From Bombus terrestris (Eukaryota > Arthropoda > Insecta > Hymenoptera > Apidae), in contig NC_063269.1 of NCBI RefSeq assembly GCF_910591885.1, positions 7,006,001 to 7,070,000 on the forward strand: a DNA stretch of 64,000 bases. Direction: 5' to 3'. Under the pieces are notes generated by a model that ran no database searches, was not told the origin of the DNA, and worked only from the letters and a program-made list of their open reading frames with translations. Each line of letters starts with the position of its first letter. Position 1 is the stretch's first letter. Below are positions 37,319 to 49,284 of the stretch, piece by piece. Made by a program: the position numbers and the translations under genes.

Positions 37319-37606
37319 CCGCGACGCGACTGTCACGCGTTCGTAAATTCCAAACGAGGCGTAGTTCGCGCGCGTAGTCGATCCGCACGGATGCAAAATC
37401 TCGCGAATGCCTACCCACAGCTGTCTGCTATGTTAATTATCAGACAATGGCGCCGCCGCCAGCGACATACCAACTATCTCGAACGCCTGAACCGCGGACT
37501 TGCCCCCAACGAAGACATCCTACTATCGAATATCTATGTAACCGATCTCGAAAGATTGGACGCGAATGTCGCTGAAAATAACTTTTCGACTATCGTATCA
37601 TTTTGA
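37319..37606 (+). CDS. Candidate small ORF or terminal exon, unknown product
   Basis: An ATG at 37391 opens a 71-codon frame that ends at TGA (37606); the frame is open further upstream. The translation includes LSAMLIIRQWRRRQRHTNYL and ERLNRGLAPNED, and ends in a DLERLDANVAENNFSTIVSF tail, a balanced amino-acid mix unlike the Arg/Ser-rich shadows in other GC islands. An AATAAA (37644) lies ~38 bp past the stop. A possible acceptor (CTACCCACAG or TTAATTATCAG) lies inside, so it could be the last exon of a plus-strand nested gene. I recognise no family. Could still be chance in a GC-rich block. Confidence 0.3.
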   Translation, partial: PRRDCHAFVNSKRGVVRARSRSARMQNLANAYPQLSAMLIIRQWRRRQRHTNYLERLNRGLAPNEDILLSNIYVTDLERLDANVAENNFSTIVSF

Positions 37607-37649
37607 TGCGTTTACGGATTGTTGAAAATTGTTCGTGAAAGAAATAAAA

Positions 37650-38780
37650 TCTTTAGGCTCATTTTTGAGGGATTCAATTTTCATTCAGCAGTGACAACTG
37701 TTTGATAACAAAACCCATAGAAATTATGGAACAGCTTTCGGAGTATCGAACACCTATCGATCGTAGCACCTTTCTTTTTGCCTTAAAAAAGATATGTAAC
37801 GGTGTAAATGCAAAATTCACAAAATTATATGAAAGTTACATAAATTGTTTGAATTCTATATATACTGCGATAAAAAATTGGTACACTTGTTTCAATGATT
37901 TTTGCTAACGGTGACAAATATCACCTTGGCAAACAGTTTGATTGACAAAGTTTTTCTCGCTGATTCTTAAGTATTGGCTGTGAGATCCTGGCCGCGACTG
38001 GCTCGTTTTTACAGGCACTCTATTGACACTGAAAAGAAGCGGTCGCGACCACTCGAGACTGACAAAGACAATTTCCTGCATTCAAACTGCTGGGAGCTGC
38101 ACACTGTCATCGGGCAGCTTCAAACGCTTTTGTACGCGGTGTCGCGTTAATGTATCCCCGTGTTTATTAAAGGTAATTTGTCGGGGTAAGTGTACGCATA
38201 TGTCGCTTATCCAGCTTCGCAGATTTCGTTTGATATCGATGTTACGTGGTACGTCATTACGATGGCGATTTAAGGTGATAGCATCTTGCACTTGCCATGA
38301 AAATGGCGCGTAAGTTACTTTTAAAAACGCATTTTCTTTATGAGAGAAAGTTGCACGTTTTATTTTCTTAAGATTATTCTGCAAGTAGTATAAGGGGAAA
38401 AATTTGATTTAAAAATTACTAGCTTTATTTTAGAATCGTCAGTTATTTCTTGGTCGACATTAAAGATTTTATTTCCGTGAAGATAAATATTACACAGCAA
38501 TTACATTTTCTGTGTAACTATTCATCAAATTTTCTATCATACGTATGATTAAATTATCTGCGTATTGGCGAGATCTTTAAGAAAGAAATCAATAACGTAA
38601 ACGTGTGAAATAATTATCATAATTGTCAGAAGCACATTAAAATACTCTGCCAATTTTTGCAATTATAAAACACCAATGAATACTCGAAAACCTGTGTTGC
38701 CTCGAGAAACAATCCACGACTTTATCCTCTCATTCTCGAGCAACTTGTAACACGTCTCTTTCATAAACGACACCCGCATT
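37650..38780. other. AT-rich non-coding stretch
   Basis: A 96-codon plus frame (38023-38313) and a 100-codon minus frame overlap without any domain. Nothing else supportable. Confidence 0.45.
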
Positions 38781-39210
38781 TCTCCGCACGCAGCTCGGAA
38801 TTTCACCTAATTAAATCATTAAAATATCACGCAACTTTTACCAGCCGCGAGTGGATGATCATCGCCATCAATATTGTCGTCAAAGGTTGCTGCCGCGATT
38901 ACGGTTATTTATATACGGGTTCTGACGCCGCGGCGCTGATTTACGCGGCCGGCCGAGAGTTACAGGTGCGTCCCTGTGCCGCGAGAAATCGATTATCGTA
39001 GCCGGGAAGTCGTATAAGTGGCGTCCCGCGGCGAATATCGGGCCGAAAATGAAAAGCTGTCCGTGAAGGATAATTAATGCCGGCCAGTCGGCGAACCGTT
39101 CTTTCGATTAATCAGCCTCGCTCTCCGCAAGATTAACGAGGCGCAATATTAATGGTCGCGCCGTTCTTAGCAGCCGTTCGGGGATCCACGGCCGCTATAA
39201 GAACGAGAAC
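38781..39210. promoter_or_regulatory. CpG-rich island, candidate enhancer
   Basis: One of the most GC-rich blocks in the window: GACGCCGCGGCGCTGATTTACGC, GCGGCCGGCCG, CCCGCGGCGAATATCGGGCC. It is interleaved with homeodomain-type boxes GATAATTAATGCCGG, CGATTAATCAGCC and CAATATTAATGG. No long frame. Structure of an old conserved non-coding element rather than an exon. Confidence 0.4.
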
Positions 39211-39498
39211 CGATGGAACCATCGATGCTGGCCAACGTCGACAAAAATTGCTTTCTATCCGTCGAGAAGGACGAATCTGTGGCTCCTGCGAACGATTCGT
39301 TGGAGTCATTTCTAGTTACACGATCGGTTAGGGTGATTCTTTGGTTGAAAGTTGAGAGGAATCTCATAACAATAGGTTTGTTGAGAAAATCAACGATTTC
39401 GGAGTACTTTAGTCCGCTGGGATGAAATCAAGTTTTAATGAATTTAACTATATTGTTCGTAGCTAACTGGTAACAAAGATAAACGCCTCGTAAAAATA

Positions 39499-39845
39499 AT
39501 GAGCGAAGAATGGGATAACTGGCGAAACCACAACATTTTCTTACGTAAATTCAAGAGAAACACATACAAAGTAAGGCCAATAGTAGCTTTCACAAGAAAA
39601 GAACTGCAAGTAACTAGACTCAGGATAGGTCACTCCAATGTTGTACATTCGCAGCTTGTGGAAAAACACATTGCTGAATAATGTGAATATTGCAACACCA
39701 ACATCATCGCATATCTATCTTGCTACTACACCAAATTCAAAGATACAAGAGGCAACTTGGAAATATCCGAAAATATGCAATCGCTTCTAACTAATAAAAA
39801 AGCAATGTAAAAAATCTCCAAGTTTTGTAAAAGAAATAGATCTTC
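39499..39845 (+). mobile_element. Non-LTR retrotransposon (Jockey-like), C-terminal remnant
   Basis: An ATG-initiated frame runs 39499-39681 and then, past one in-frame TAA, continues in the same frame. It shows a WDNW start, then FTRKELQVTRLRIGHS, followed after the stop by CEYCNTN and a FKDTRGN stretch, and finally a KISKFCKRN-like tail. Known: in Jockey-like elements with an RNase H domain, a TRLRIGH(T/S) motif is followed by a CxxC cluster, an HIL..C segment and a short C-terminal tail. The RT domain is absent, as expected for a 5'-truncated insertion. Degenerate and inactive. Confidence 0.8.
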
Positions 39846-41990
39846 TGTGCCGACTGTAGAATTATACAAAAGTGTATTAATTCGGTAATAAATAATTAAC
39901 TGGTTATCTACTAATTACCAACGCTAACTAATGTAACTATAGGAAATTAAGCATGTAAATACTATTTAAATATTTGTAGATTTACAGAATACATGTTAAT
40001 TGCAGTCACTAATACATTTTCAAGCTGAGCACCGTAGAATTTCGAGGACTCTGTTTCTTTTTTCTTTATGGCAGACGAAAGATCGTATGAAATCTATAGC
40101 TCAGTTTAAATACCGCAACGCAGACGTATCCACGTGTCTCCACGCCCAATCGCAATAAACTGCAAAGAGGATTACGACCACGTATAAATTACGTTTGCAG
40201 CGGACTGATAATAAAAGTAATGGCGACTATAAAACTATGAAACAAACTACTCGCAATTATTTCCTACTATGACGATACATTTTATATAATTTCTATATAA
40301 ACGTCCACACTCTATTAATTGAAATATGAAAATAAAAGTTTCCAACAATAGCGACATGAATATCATTAGGTTCCCATAAGGAATTTCTGAAATTCTACGG
40401 AATTTTTTATTAACGAAATTCTATAAAATTCCATGTTAATGAAATTCTTCAAATCCTTTGAAATATTCTAAATTTCCTACACCGTTAACAGCAGAATATC
40501 ATAGACAAAAGCTGAACGTACGACATAACTTAGGAACAAGAGAAAAAGATCGCAAAACAAAAGTTCATCCGCGGTAATTGCATTCCACGGGTAATCGACT
40601 ACGTGCACCGTGTGACAATCACCGTATGCTTGTATTTTTTACAGGTTTCTGCGCCCGTGTGTGTGTGTGAAATTTTTATAATCAGGCGCGATATGAGAAA
40701 TGGGGACCTGTCTTTTTTCCCCTTGTCGAGTGTTTCCCAGGCTGATAAATCAAACACTCGTACATTTTTCTATGAGAAGATTGGTTCGTACAGTGATAAG
40801 GGTGGTGACCTCTTGAGAGCCTATGAGAGTTTTAATGAGATACATGGAAGTTTTAACGAGATGTTCACACTTCTAATTAGGATTGGACTCTCTAGAAATC
40901 TCATACTAATTAATTGGGTATTTGATAGACATGATATGATGATAGACATGATGATAGAAAGGGATAAAACTAACCGAAATGAATTAATTTTACTGCACTG
41001 GAGAAGATACTATTTTTCTAAATAATTTAAACAACAATTGAAAAAAATATTTAGATAAGTATTGAAAAATTATTATTACAAAAAATGTCGAAGAATTCTT
41101 CGACTATCCCAACTCTTAACTGTACAATCGATCATTGTTCCCAACAGATCTTCCCATCCAAGTACTGGATCGGTATGTGCCACTTCATTCAAGCTGTAGT
41201 GACGCGATCGTTCATACATCGACCCATTATTGATCACTCTGTCGATTCCTTCGACAACTGTTTTAATTCAATTCGTATGCCCGTGACACGTTAATATTTC
41301 AGATGGTACGGCAGACAGATTGATCGGCGGATACAGATCTCGATTCGGTGTATCATTTCACTCCGATTATATAACCTAAACCGGACCTCACGCATTGCTC
41401 GACATTGCACGTGCATCTTAACGGATTGGAAACTTCAGACACAACTACACAAGATCAATAGCTGATTTTTCGAATCTTTCTACAATGTTATTGGAAAGGT
41501 CTGCGTCAAAATTTATTACCAAAGGGAAATAAGTATAAATAGTATCTATTATAAATAACCATAAATAATTCTAGAATTACTAATCAAGTTGTCTTTTTTC
41601 GAATAAACAACTTAAAAAGACATGTTTTACAGAGTAGAACAACCTCTGTTAAGTGTATAACGACAATACCATAAGATTAATATACTGCGGAGTCAGAAAG
41701 ATGACTAGCAGGATGACACAGGAGCAACAGAGGTACTGTTTTATATAGTTCACTGTCACATATTGCTACATTGTTTTATTTGTAATATGCGACACTTTCA
41801 GCCAACACGTGTGCTTATCTTTATGATTGTGTCGGATCTGTAAGAAATAACCAATCAGACCCGCATTCCTTAAGCTACATTTTCTCTCCAACTCCACGTT
41901 ATATGCACTTATTTTCTGTGAAGCTATCGATAACATAATGCATTATTCTTTGCCTCGGTAGAAGGAAGTAGCCTCCTGATAGTTTCTTTA
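39846..41990. other. AT-rich non-coding stretch
   Basis: Contains a degenerate GAAATTCT repeat at 40380-40460 and two copies of a ~20-bp unit (GAGTTTTAATGAGAT / GAAGTTTTAACGAGAT) at 40825-40865. The latter lies in a 140-codon plus frame (40603-41025) that starts well but has no recognisable domain. Confidence 0.45.
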
Positions 41991-42290
41991 AAGTCGTGTC
42001 TTCGATAAATGGCGTCACGGCGTGACAGGTTCGATCAGGGTGGAACATCGCTTTCATCGAACCAGCACTTTAATCATGGACCCGACAAAGGATTCGATCC
42101 TCTGCCGTGAATCGCGATTTCTTTTCAACCGTCACACACTTATCAAACCGCTGACGCCTTCACTACAATGTAACATTCAATGCCGCAGGAGACACGTTGT
42201 AAATCGCCAGTTTAAACCTCGTCGTTCCGCGATTTTGCAGCCAGTTTCCGGATAGGCTGCAGTCGCGTGTACACAATGTAACGTAATTGA
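41991..42290. other. Moderately GC-rich patch
   Basis: A 77-codon plus frame without any domain; probably a conserved non-coding or random GC patch. Confidence 0.35.
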
Positions 42291-42659
42291 CCATCACCGC
42301 GAATAAACATTTTCAATTATGGTATCCTTCCGCGAGAAAGCGACCGCCTACGAAAAAATTAAATATTTCGTCTGTCTTCGTTTTTTGTTTTTTCTTAAAA
42401 CGTGAATCATTTCGCTAGTTCTAACAAGATTGGAATTAAAATTCAAAGATTCGAGAGAGATTCGATTAAAATGAAGCTTCTGCTTATTTCTATTTTTAAA
42501 AGATTCTGACAATAACTTTGATATTATCATTTTCTAGAAGCAAAGAACAATATTAAAATTTATATTGCGTTGTATAAATTATAATTCGATTGTAATTTAA
42601 TATATTCTATGGTAGAAGAAAGATTATTGTGCACTGCTCAATTTAGCGGAGGAAAAAGA

Positions 42660-43040
42660 AGTTTTTCTCTTTGACGAGTGCCCCAACGTCAATTAATGCT
42701 CTTAATTGCGTGCTTAGTAGCAGTTTGTTCACTCTTAATTACCTCATCGACACCACTGCGCACAGTTTCCCTTTGGACGAATCAAAGAATTATCCTGACA
42801 GATAATATTTATGCCCAACATGGGCAATAATTTTTCGCCGGTATTATTATTTTTACAAAACCAGCCACAGTTCACCAAGTCGAACGGGTAATTAATTATG
42901 CAGCGGGTACATTAATATTTCAAGTGTCGACTGCCTTAACTTGCACGGCTTTTGCACGCGAACCTCTTGTCGAGCCGCGAGAATTGAAAAGCGACCGCGA
43001 TATTAACGCGCTGCGGTGCTGTAATAAATTATTTTCTGAT
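42660..43040. promoter_or_regulatory. Dense homeodomain-site cluster, strong enhancer candidate
   Basis: CAATTAATGC, CTTAATTGCG, CTTAATTACCTCATC, GGGTAATTAATTATGCAG, ACATTAATATT and ACTAATTAAATG occur within ~380 bp. They are interleaved with GC-rich, non-repetitive spacers (CACGCGAACC, CGCGATATTAACGCGC) and a palindrome-like GCCCAACATGGGC at 42812-42824. No coding frame. This pattern is typical of insect developmental enhancers. Confidence 0.45.
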
Positions 43041-45830
43041 TGATAACTAATTAAATGATCTTACGAACTTGAAAGAAAATTTCTGCTAATGATTCTATTG
43101 GAATAATAAATAACGATTGCCGATCTTTGAATTAATTTTGAAGCCTTTCATTTAGAATCTTATTGAAATTAGATACAGGTTCTTGCTTGAATTTTTGAAA
43201 ATTTTCGAAATTAAAAAAGGAGATATTTAACGACAATGTTATATCAAGCTAATAAATACAATTTCTATAAAATTTTAATTATACTTTCATGTGTCTAATC
43301 CAGAAATTTCATTGCTTAAGTTCTGATTTTTATCTACCACTGTCTGACAAATTTTAAATACATCAAGTTAAATTAATCAAAGTAAAGCGAAAGATAAATA
43401 TTTAATTCTTTTTTCTTTTCCGATATAGATTACGATATCGCAAAGACAAATAAAGTACATTTGTGGAGAAAATCTTGGGTTTCAGATATATGTATTCCTA
43501 GTTTCACAAATTTCGTATTGGAAACATCGAAACGATGAACGTATCGTCAGAACGCTTATCTCGGGGACATAATTCACGGCAAAAAGCCAGCTTATCGTAT
43601 TTATGGGCCATTTGTACGTCAAAGTTGCAAGAGGAGTTTCAAATTTCCCGTAGATAGAAATATGTCTCAACCTGACAGCTACCATGTGAAAGCAATACGT
43701 ATTTTGAAAAGTAGTATTTCGGTGAAAATACTGCGTGGCTTTCTTGCGTTATCTTTCTAGCTGAATAACGTACAGGAGATATTGGAACTAGCCGTAGCAT
43801 TTACGTTATCCTTTATGTACTTCCTTTCTAAAACTTACTACGATTCCTTACTTATTTTTACATTTTATTTCTTACCCTCGTCCTATGTGAAATCCGGACT
43901 ACGTGGGAATTGCAACAATTTTTATGAGTTGTAAAAAACAAATAAAAAAAACATATTGCACGATTCAATTTCTATTCTCAATGTAACGTTACGAATAGAA
44001 TAAGAATAATCCTCGAACAGTGTAGAATATTATATTCCTCAAAGTATCTGTATTGCATTCTATTGATATATTTTATTTTTAATATTATACTTAGTTACAT
44101 TATAACATATTTGTAATGTCTGCTATTATATTTAGTTTCGCATATTTACATATGTATATGCGTTCGTAAATGACAAAATTATCCTCATAATTGTATATCT
44201 AAGATTTTATGCTGAAATGCTATCAGAGCTGTTGCAGAATTGATACTCCGTACACCTAACATTGAATCTCGATAAACTTGTAAATAAAGCGATTAAAACT
44301 AGTTACAGCTGGAACGTAACAACTTATTAAAGTTCCTGAGAACGTGGAAAGAGCAGATAAAAGGTTCTCGCGCGCTTAAAAACTTACTCAACGACTTTGC
44401 CGCAGTTGTCTTATAGTTTTCTGATTTTATGTATCTCGTCGTTTTTATGAAAGACACGAGTTACGTAAAAAATTCATTTCACGACAGTTATTAACCTCGT
44501 TCGAATGTTTTCCAACGTTTCAAATTTGCTGTGTAAAGTATCGGCCAGGAATGCGATATGATTGCCGCTCATCGAACTTCTGCATCATTTTTGCGCGAAA
44601 GTACTCGCTTAAACCAGATTTACAAGTTCTCAACCACTTTGCATCAATCGTAAAATATTCCAAACATGAATTTTTCACATTACCAGCAATCGGATATTAT
44701 GGATAAAAATCAGACACATATTGAGATTTAAGTAGGTACTTTCTGCTGTTTCACCTTCATTTACGTATTCCTTTGCATTCCATGTTATGTCACGCATTAA
44801 ACGAATTTTAATGAATTTTCTTGAAAATAGAAATTATAATTAAAAATAGAAATAATTTCTTAACACTATATTTTATAATAAATTCCACTATCGAAAGGGT
44901 AAGAAATTTAAATCATCTTCCTATATGTAACAATTTCTCGTTTGTATTAAAATCAGTAATTTAAGAAAGTAACTATACTAAAAAAATAAGTTAATTTTTT
45001 TAATATAACTAAGAAGCTAAATTTTTAACTCTACATAAAAATTATATTTTAGTTCATATGCTTCGTATCCATTGATATCTATATTCGTCATTAAGTTCTT
45101 ATTTCTTTTGCACGAGCAAATTGGACGCGCTTTACAAACGTTCACAATGCTTTAATACTGCATTAAACACATGTCGATCCTTTTACGCTTGCAATAGGAG
45201 CAACGTAAGCAAAGTTGTAACTAGCCTGTATAGCGAGATCTTATCGTAGCGATCACTTCGATCTTATTTACATTCGCTGACACGGCAGACTCTATTAATT
45301 AACACCGCTACCAGGAAATTACGAACAACTATTTTCATAAAAAAAACATCGTATCTTTATGGATTGCTGGAATTTTTACACCGGTGAACATCCGGTTTCA
45401 AGTTTATGAAATTAAATAAAGTCTGATAACTCTTCGAGGAGAGAAATTTGTACTTTTCAACTTGAAACAAATAGTTCATTTCCAGAAGCAGCAAATATTA
45501 ATCAGATCGTAAGATATTTGAGGAAAAAAGCAAATAAGTTGTGCCAATGCTTGTGTAATTATGAAACTACCGTTTTCTCTGTGATTTCTATTAACCGAAG
45601 CTTTTATTTTCACGGTAGTTTCTTAATGACACCGCTCAAAGTATAATAAAACAATCTTATTTCCCCTCTTGATAATTCAATTATCAAAAATAATATTTAA
45701 AAGAGCCTACTCAATTATAAATTGCAGTCTTTTAAATTCGATTTTCAACACAGATCAATTACCTTCCTTTTCTTCCCAACTAAATAGTTTCGTGCAAAAC
45801 TAATAAAATTCATCGAGCAACGGTAGAGAC
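43041..45830. other. AT-rich non-coding stretch
   Basis: Nothing recognisable over 2.8 kb. Confidence 0.6.
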
Positions 45831-46560
45831 TAATTGCAGCCGAATTTCGTTTCATCTCTGCTTGTTTAAGCACGAACTACGCGCCTTTAAATAGATCATC
45901 GACACTGGAGTTACCAGTTCAAAAGGCCCCAGCAGCGAACAAACAAACCTTCTCATTCCCTTAATCTTTCCGGCCACTCGATCAGTTACACAAACCTCCG
46001 TGTATTATAATCCAAACTTATAATTCATCGAAACGCGAGGCACATCGCCACGACAAGGTTTTCGCGCGCCGTCATCAACAAACCAGGCGTTCGTCATCAA
46101 TCCTTCGGAACAATTTCATTAAACCGAGCAAGGAAACGCTGAAAAATTAAATAGCCATAAATTAGTATCCACTTGGTGTAGGTTTACCGGTTTCGAGGCC
46201 AGTGTTAATTAATAATTGCCTGTCGTTTCCCGAAGCGGTAAAAGGAAGATCGACCGCTTTTTGTTTTCGCATCGTCGACGATCCAGTCGGGGGAAGAAAA
46301 GAAGGGAATATCTTCGGTTCTCTGACCGTAGTTGGCATGTGGAAGAGAGGAACACGTTGCCTTAAAGAGCCTTGGCCTTAGCCTCGACTTTAGTTATCGT
46401 AGCCCTCGATGCGTTTCTGACCCAATACAAAAACCGACTATATGTTTTATCCGACTCACGACCGGCGAACCATACGAAGTAAAGAGCGCGTGCCGGCGCT
46501 AATAAGTGTACGCTATTAATTGCATTGCAGAAAGAAGAGGATAAACTGACGAAATTGCTA
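45831..46560. promoter_or_regulatory. Long GC-raised block, candidate enhancer
   Basis: Contains CTGGAGTTACCAG (small hairpin at 45906), CCATAAATTAG, GTTAATTAATAATTGCC, TTTACCGGTTTCGAGG and CTATTAATTGCATTGCAG boxes in non-repetitive GC-rich context. No frame longer than ~60 codons. Confidence 0.35.
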
Positions 46561-48879
46561 TAAAGGGGAGAATGAGTCGGACGACTAACGTTGATCGAGC
46601 ACTGAGGATACGATGTTACATGTACAGCTACAATTACCCGTGCAATTATTTGTTGATTGATGCGCTAGTACGAGGCATCGCGTGGGAAGATGCATTACGC
46701 GTTTCTGAACGAAATGCTTTGTATGCGGGGTGATAACGAGTTAACATTTGGTTTGCATTTGTAATTTATACGTTTGGAGGATTTTCAGCAGATTCCTGGA
46801 ATTATATGAAGACTCGTAGGGGAGTCATGAAACGACTAAAGTTGAAAGAACGAGGATAAGTAGTAAACTGATCGTAACGCTTGAGAATTAAAAAGAATTT
46901 GTAAGATCAACGCAATTATTCATTTTGTTCATTCATTAAGTATTTTAAAAGTATGTACTTTAAAGAAAGTTAAAACACCGGTAAGTTCATTAAAACTGAT
47001 CTAATCTGCGCTAATTGAATAGTATCTATTTTTTAAATGAACATTCTATCTGTTCTGTTCTCTGTGTTTTCATAAATCAAGAATTCGGTACGCGAAAAGA
47101 ATTTCGAACGTTATTGAACTTGATAAAGAATTTTGAAAGAAACCTCGTGGCCATTTGTTCGGGATACGCAGCTTTCAAACCCGGTACTTTCATGCAAATC
47201 ACAGACACTCAGATGCCCTGAAAAACGCTTAAGAAGCGCAACGTCTAGCAGCAAGCACGCGAAAGACAAACGTTTCGTGAAAGAACAATTGTACCGCGTG
47301 GATCGCATTATTTATGAAGCAAGAAGAGAGTCGTCACCAAGCAACTAATAACGGCGCTTTGAACGAGCAACAGGCCGTATGATTTCTACGTGTGCTGTAA
47401 AATTAGGACCAGTTCTCTTTCGCCGACGTTTCCGGTTCTCTCGCGAGTGGCGCCTCAGGGAAGCGAAACGTCAAAAGAAGAAACTATGGGAGAAAAAAGA
47501 AAGAAAAGGGGGGCAAAGGAGAGCGAGTAGGCGCCCGTGATCTTCAAGGTGCAATTTCGGATGAGTGGGCGTCAGTGAGGGCGACGAAGAAGAATAGGAA
47601 TGAAAGAAGTTGAACGACCGGGCAATCGAACGTCCGAATGGACATTTTTATTCTGCTGCTCGCGTACCATCACCTCGATACCTTCCAGTCACGCGAGAAG
47701 GTGTTACATTCCGAACTGACAGCCTTCACTTTCAGAGCTGCTCCTCCCTACTGACGTTCGACGATTTTTTAACTCGTTTAGGGTCGTGATCTTTGGTAGA
47801 ACTCCAATTATCTAGAAATTCTGTTTGTGCTTCGACAAATATTAAAATATCTGTTCTTTGGAGATACTGTTTTATATTCGAAGCAGCTTTTCCTAAAGGG
47901 ACTATAGTTGCGTTTTTTAAATATTTCGTTTTCCCTGTATAAGGAAAACCTGCAAGTAATACGTAAGTACATGCTTCTTAAAGAGTTGGAGGACGAAAGT
48001 CCTTGGCTTTCAATCTTCAGAAAATAAGTTGTAACGTACATGTTGGTATCGATGATCGAAATCATCGAGCATCGATCTTTGTAACCTTTCTCTCTTTTCT
48101 CTTAGTTTAATAAAAAATGTTTCTTCATTAAAATTGTTTATTAATTATTTTTAGCCTATTCCTAATACGGCAAGAACAATATGATAATGATAAAGACGAA
48201 TAGTTGGTACTAGCATTAAGAAAGATAGTTCGTGATTCTCTGGTTCAAATGCTATTAATAGCGGTTACTCGGAATATTTTAAAAGGAAATCTTCGTACAT
48301 CTTTCAATTTTTCAGCTTGCCTTTCGAAATTCAATCGCTAAGGCTACGTGACTTTTAACAACGTCGTACGATGATTTACCATATCGAGAGCATTCGTTAA
48401 TGTCGTTTGAATTGCCACTAAATAAGTGGAAAAGGAGACGATAAGCCTCGTTAACAACATCAATTTTACACGTTTCTTTAAGGGAGAATCGTGTTACTCG
48501 CTATTCAGCGACGTGTCTATATCCTGTCGAGTCTATCGTGACTGATGAATGTTAAAGTAGATTTATAGCAAACTATCTGCGTGACATTACACGTATACGC
48601 CGTTTTACGAATGTTTGCTGACACGATGATGTTGTAATGTTTCCTTTCTGGCTTACCTTTACAGCAGGGACATGCTGGTGATTTTCGTGCACGATTAGGT
48701 TTTGATGTCAGCATGCGATCTTAAAGTTGTGAGTACGGTTATGCAAGAGTTCAATTATTTCTGATAAACTACACAACATCTCTCGTCTTCTATGGAAACG
48801 TTATAACGTTTAGGCGGAGAATGTGGTGATCGGTGTAATTGAAGAATAAATACTGAAATTTAAATCTTGCCAGTTCGCT
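46561..48879. other. Non-coding stretch with GC patch at 47.3-47.7 kb
   Basis: A short plus ORF at 47640 begins MDIFILLLAYHHLDTFQSRE (38 codons) and looks like a tiny signal peptide, but without support. A minus-strand AAG|GTAAGC donor at ~48657 follows a 20-codon frame beginning MLTSKPNRAR. Neither can be tied to the laminin gene. Confidence 0.35.
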
Positions 48880-49284
48880 AAGAGGATGGTTGTGTGTAGA
48901 AACAATTACGAGGAGAAGCTTGAAAGGAATTAGGGCAAAGAAGCGGGGATATAAAGCAGCAAGAAAGAGGAGTAGATATAATATCTAAGAAGGATAAAGG
49001 TGTGCAAAGAAAATCGGAGAAACGATAACGAAAAGAGAGGACTCGCCTGAATATTTAAGAAAAAAACGTAAGAAAACATGAAAATGAGTTAAAACTGAGT
49101 GCGAATTTTAAAATGGGCAATGAATCTACGATATGTAGATATAGGGGAAGAATACACAGAAAGGAAACGTAGGTTGCGTAGTGAGGATGATGAATCTTTG
49201 GAACACGTGATAGAAAGACGCAGAATGGCGGCAGATAGATTTAAATTGGGTAGAAATAGTAAACTTGGCATACAAATGATATAA
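48880..49284 (+). mobile_element. Non-LTR retrotransposon, C-terminal remnant in three frames
   Basis: Three consecutive pieces in three frames match, in order, the C-terminus of a non-LTR family common in bees and ants. They are an EDSPEYLRKK piece at about 49037-49066, a FKMGNES piece at 49107-49127, and a RLRSEDDESLEHVIERRR piece at about 49171-49224. In intact members the order is PEYL, then (R/K)FRLGNE, then CRLC followed by an E(S/T)xEHVxExC cluster. Here the zinc-ligand cysteines are replaced by Arg or Ser. Upstream (48880-49030) a lysine-rich frame may be the preceding part. At least two frameshifts and several stops make it a fossil. Confidence 0.72.

Noticed and set aside
40603..41025. 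140-codon plus-strand open frame
   Set aside because: No recognisable domain; part of it is an internal 20-bp sequence repeat. Kept only as a note.
48657..48714. Minus-strand short exon MLTSKPNRAR... ending at AAG|GTAAGC in phase 1
   Set aside because: Phase fits the laminin exon, but the peptide is basic and Cys-rich without any signal peptide character.
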